A stretch of DNA of 64,000 bases from positions 17,651 to 81,650 of the forward strand of contig NZ_JAAPBF010000008.1 of NCBI RefSeq assembly GCF_022695985.1, in the 5' to 3' direction. Both the position numbers and the translations under genes were made by a program. This document shows positions 62,766 to 64,000 of this stretch, in pieces. This DNA is from Streptomyces sp. NP-1717. GTDB lineage: Bacteria; Actinomycetota; Actinomycetes; Streptomycetales; Streptomycetaceae. The notes beneath the pieces were generated by a model that worked only from the letters and a program-made list of their open reading frames with translations, did not search any database and was not told the origin of the DNA. Position 1 is the stretch's first letter. Every line of letters begins with the position of its first letter.

Positions 62766-62812
62766 TAGAAACGCTGGCGACAGGTGGAACAAGGGAAGGC
62801 TGACAGGGATAT

Positions 62813-62848
62813 GCGTAGGCCCGGCCGGGGCTCCGGCCGGGCCTACGC
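62813..62848. terminator. 16-bp hairpin terminator
   Basis: GCGTAGGCCCGGCCGG (62813-62828) pairs perfectly with CCGGCCGGGCCTACGC (62833-62848), loop GGCT. It lies between the IS pair on plus and the symporter gene ending at 62918 on minus and would stop transcripts from both. Confidence 0.85.
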
Positions 62849-62875
62849 GGGCGTACCCATCAGGCGTACGCCGTG

Positions 62876-62909
62876 CCCGGGCTCTGGGCGCGACTGGACA
62901 GAGCCCGGG
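62876..62909. terminator. 11-bp hairpin after the symporter gene
   Basis: CCCGGGCTCTG (62876-62886) and CAGAGCCCGGG (62899-62909), 12-nt loop, 9 bp after the symporter stop on the minus strand. A probable terminator in tandem with the stronger hairpin beyond it. Confidence 0.75.
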
Positions 62910-62917
62910 TCGTCTGG

Positions 62918-64000
62918 TCAGGGCCTGTCGAGGGCCGCTGCGGGTTGTGGCTTGGTGAGATCGGCCGGCGGGGTTGGCGCGGCCGCCTTCTCCTCTGGCT
63001 CGGACGGTGTGGCAGGGGTCTTGCCGCGCAGCACGGCGTTGACGTGTGCGGTGTCCAGGACGCGTTCCCAGCGGGCGACGACGAGGGTGGCGACGCTGTT
63101 GCCGGCGAGGTTGGTCAGGGCGCGGCACTCGGACATGAACTTGTCGATGCCGAAGATCAGCATGATGCCGGCCGCCGGGACAGTGCCGACTGTGGACAGG
63201 GTGGCGGCGAGTGCGATGAAACCGGCGCCGGTGATGCCGCCCGAACCCTTGGAGGTGAGGATCATGACGGCGAGCAGGCCGAGTTGCTGGGTGATGCTGA
63301 GGGGCGTGTCGGTGGCCTGGGCGATGTAGACGGCAGCCAGCGAGAGGTAGATGGAGCTACCGTCGAGGTTGAAGGAATAGCCGGTGGGGACGGTGAGCCC
63401 GACGATGTCCCGGCGTAGGCCGAGTCCTTCGAGCTTGGTCATGAGGCGGGGCAGGGCGCTCTCCGAGGAGGAGGTGCCCAGGACAAGCAGGAACTCCTCG
63501 CGCAGGTAGCCCAGCAGCCTGAAGATGTTGATCTTCATGAGTGCTGTGACGCCGCCCAGGATCACGATGACGAAGAACGCCGACGTGCCGTAGAAGAGAC
63601 CGATGAGCTGGCCCAGGCTGGTGAGGGTGGACACCCCGTACTTGCCGATGGTGTAGGCCATCGCCCCGAACGCGCCGATGGGGGCGGCGAGCATGACGTA
63701 GTGCAGGATCTTGAAGATCACGGCGCTGAGCCGGGTGACGCCGGCTACGAGGGGTTCACCGATCGGGCCGACGGCCTTGAGCGCGACTCCGAAGAGGACG
63801 GAGAAGAAGAGAACCTGGAGAATGTTGCCCTCGGCGAATGCGCCTATGGCGCTCTCTGGCACGAGGTCGGTGATGAAATGCCACCAGCTCTGGTCCTCTC
63901 CGTCCTTCACGTATTGGGCCGCGTCCCCCTCCAGTTGGAGGTCCCCAGGGTGAGCGTGGACGCCGACGCCGGGCTGGAAGATGTTGACCGCGAGCAGCCC
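62918..64000 (-). CDS. Dicarboxylate:cation symporter (DctA/DAACS family), N-terminus outside window
   Basis: The frame runs from 62918 through the right edge (GLLAVNIFQPGVGVHAHPGD at the edge), so at least 360 residues are present. DAACS hallmarks: the GAFAEGNILQVLFFSVLFG helix, the serine-rich re-entrant loop LGTSSSESALPRLM, TVPTGYSFNLDGSSIYLSLA, and TSKGSGGITGAGFIALAATL. The substrate is probably succinate, fumarate or malate, taken up with sodium or protons across the cytoplasmic membrane. An Ala/Pro-rich tail ends it. Neither gene order nor sequence shows regulation. Confidence 0.92.
   Translation of the reverse strand, partial: GLLAVNIFQPGVGVHAHPGDLQLEGDAAQYVKDGEDQSWWHFITDLVPESAIGAFAEGNILQVLFFSVLFGVALKAVGPIGEPLVAGVTRLSAVIFKILHYVMLAAPIGAFGAMAYTIGKYGVSTLTSLGQLIGLFYGTSAFFVIVILGGVTALMKINIFRLLGYLREEFLLVLGTSSSESALPRLMTKLEGLGLRRDIVGLTVPTGYSFNLDGSSIYLSLAAVYIAQATDTPLSITQQLGLLAVMILTSKGSGGITGAGFIALAATLSTVGTVPAAGIMLIFGIDKFMSECRALTNLAGNSVATLVVARWERVLDTAHVNAVLRGKTPATPSEPEEKAAAPTPPADLTKPQPAAALDRP

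Noticed and set aside
62784..63329. Plus-strand ORFs across the symporter gene and terminators
   Set aside because: They run through two hairpins and opposite a well-marked DAACS protein.

Overview
The window is very GC-rich with Streptomyces-type gene families and GC-biased third positions: SigJ-type ECF sigma factor, LAL-type LuxR regulator, nSTAND1/WD40 protein, pectate lyases with secretion signals, a mycothione reductase fragment and a broken copy of the telomere-associated gene tap. The tap remnant, the many insertion-sequence and integrase remnants and the accessory metabolism fit an arm region of a linear Streptomyces-like chromosome. That placement is inference.

Layout. 1-2.4 kb: partial DUF427 gene, then an ECF sigma factor cotranscribed with an FAD oxidoreductase. 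3.1-7.1 kb: three secreted pectate lyases (PL1, PL9, PL1) closed by an 18-bp hairpin. 7.2-15.8 kb: a minus-strand block with phage character: a 1,833-aa protein of 18 cysteine-bearing Ig-like repeats with no signal peptide, a 50-aa MGCNCG protein, a DUF1360 membrane protein, and two cell-wall hydrolases without signal peptides; an integrase remnant and a decayed type I-E-like CRISPR array with exact 61-nt period lie inside it. 16.0-19.8 kb: nSTAND1-WD40 protein with two TTA codons and a frameshifted N-terminal HTH. 20.2-21.3 kb: tap pseudogene. 21.5-25.3 kb: ABC transporter divergent from a histidine kinase/response regulator pair.

25.3-36.8 kb is a scrap zone: integrase, PP2C, IS256-, IS21- and IS5-type remnants, two further CRISPR repeat fragments, a CapA protein, a NucA/NucB nuclease with a stop codon near its start, a quinone oxidoreductase/TetR pair with a clear operator, and several unknown genes. 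36.7-45.2 kb: MarR regulator divergent, across two perfect palindromes, from a seven-gene redox cluster (aldo/keto reductase, two Gfo/Idh/MocA oxidoreductases, zinc alcohol dehydrogenase, metallo-beta-lactamase-fold protein, quinone oxidoreductase, alpha/beta hydrolase); the last two genes look less GC-rich and may be acquired.

45.3-54.2 kb: monooxygenase-domain membrane protein and aldehyde dehydrogenase, then a translationally coupled trio (LLM-berberine-bridge-enzyme fusion, LLM oxidoreductase, LAL regulator) divergent from an HxlR regulator. 54.4-61.0 kb: zinc-ribbon protein, mycothione reductase fragment, and a LysR-centred redox locus in which the same short dyad recurs before three transcription units. 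The carboxymuconolactone decarboxylase at its end is cut by two adjacent IS5-family elements (61.0-62.8 kb). The window ends inside a dicarboxylate symporter gene.
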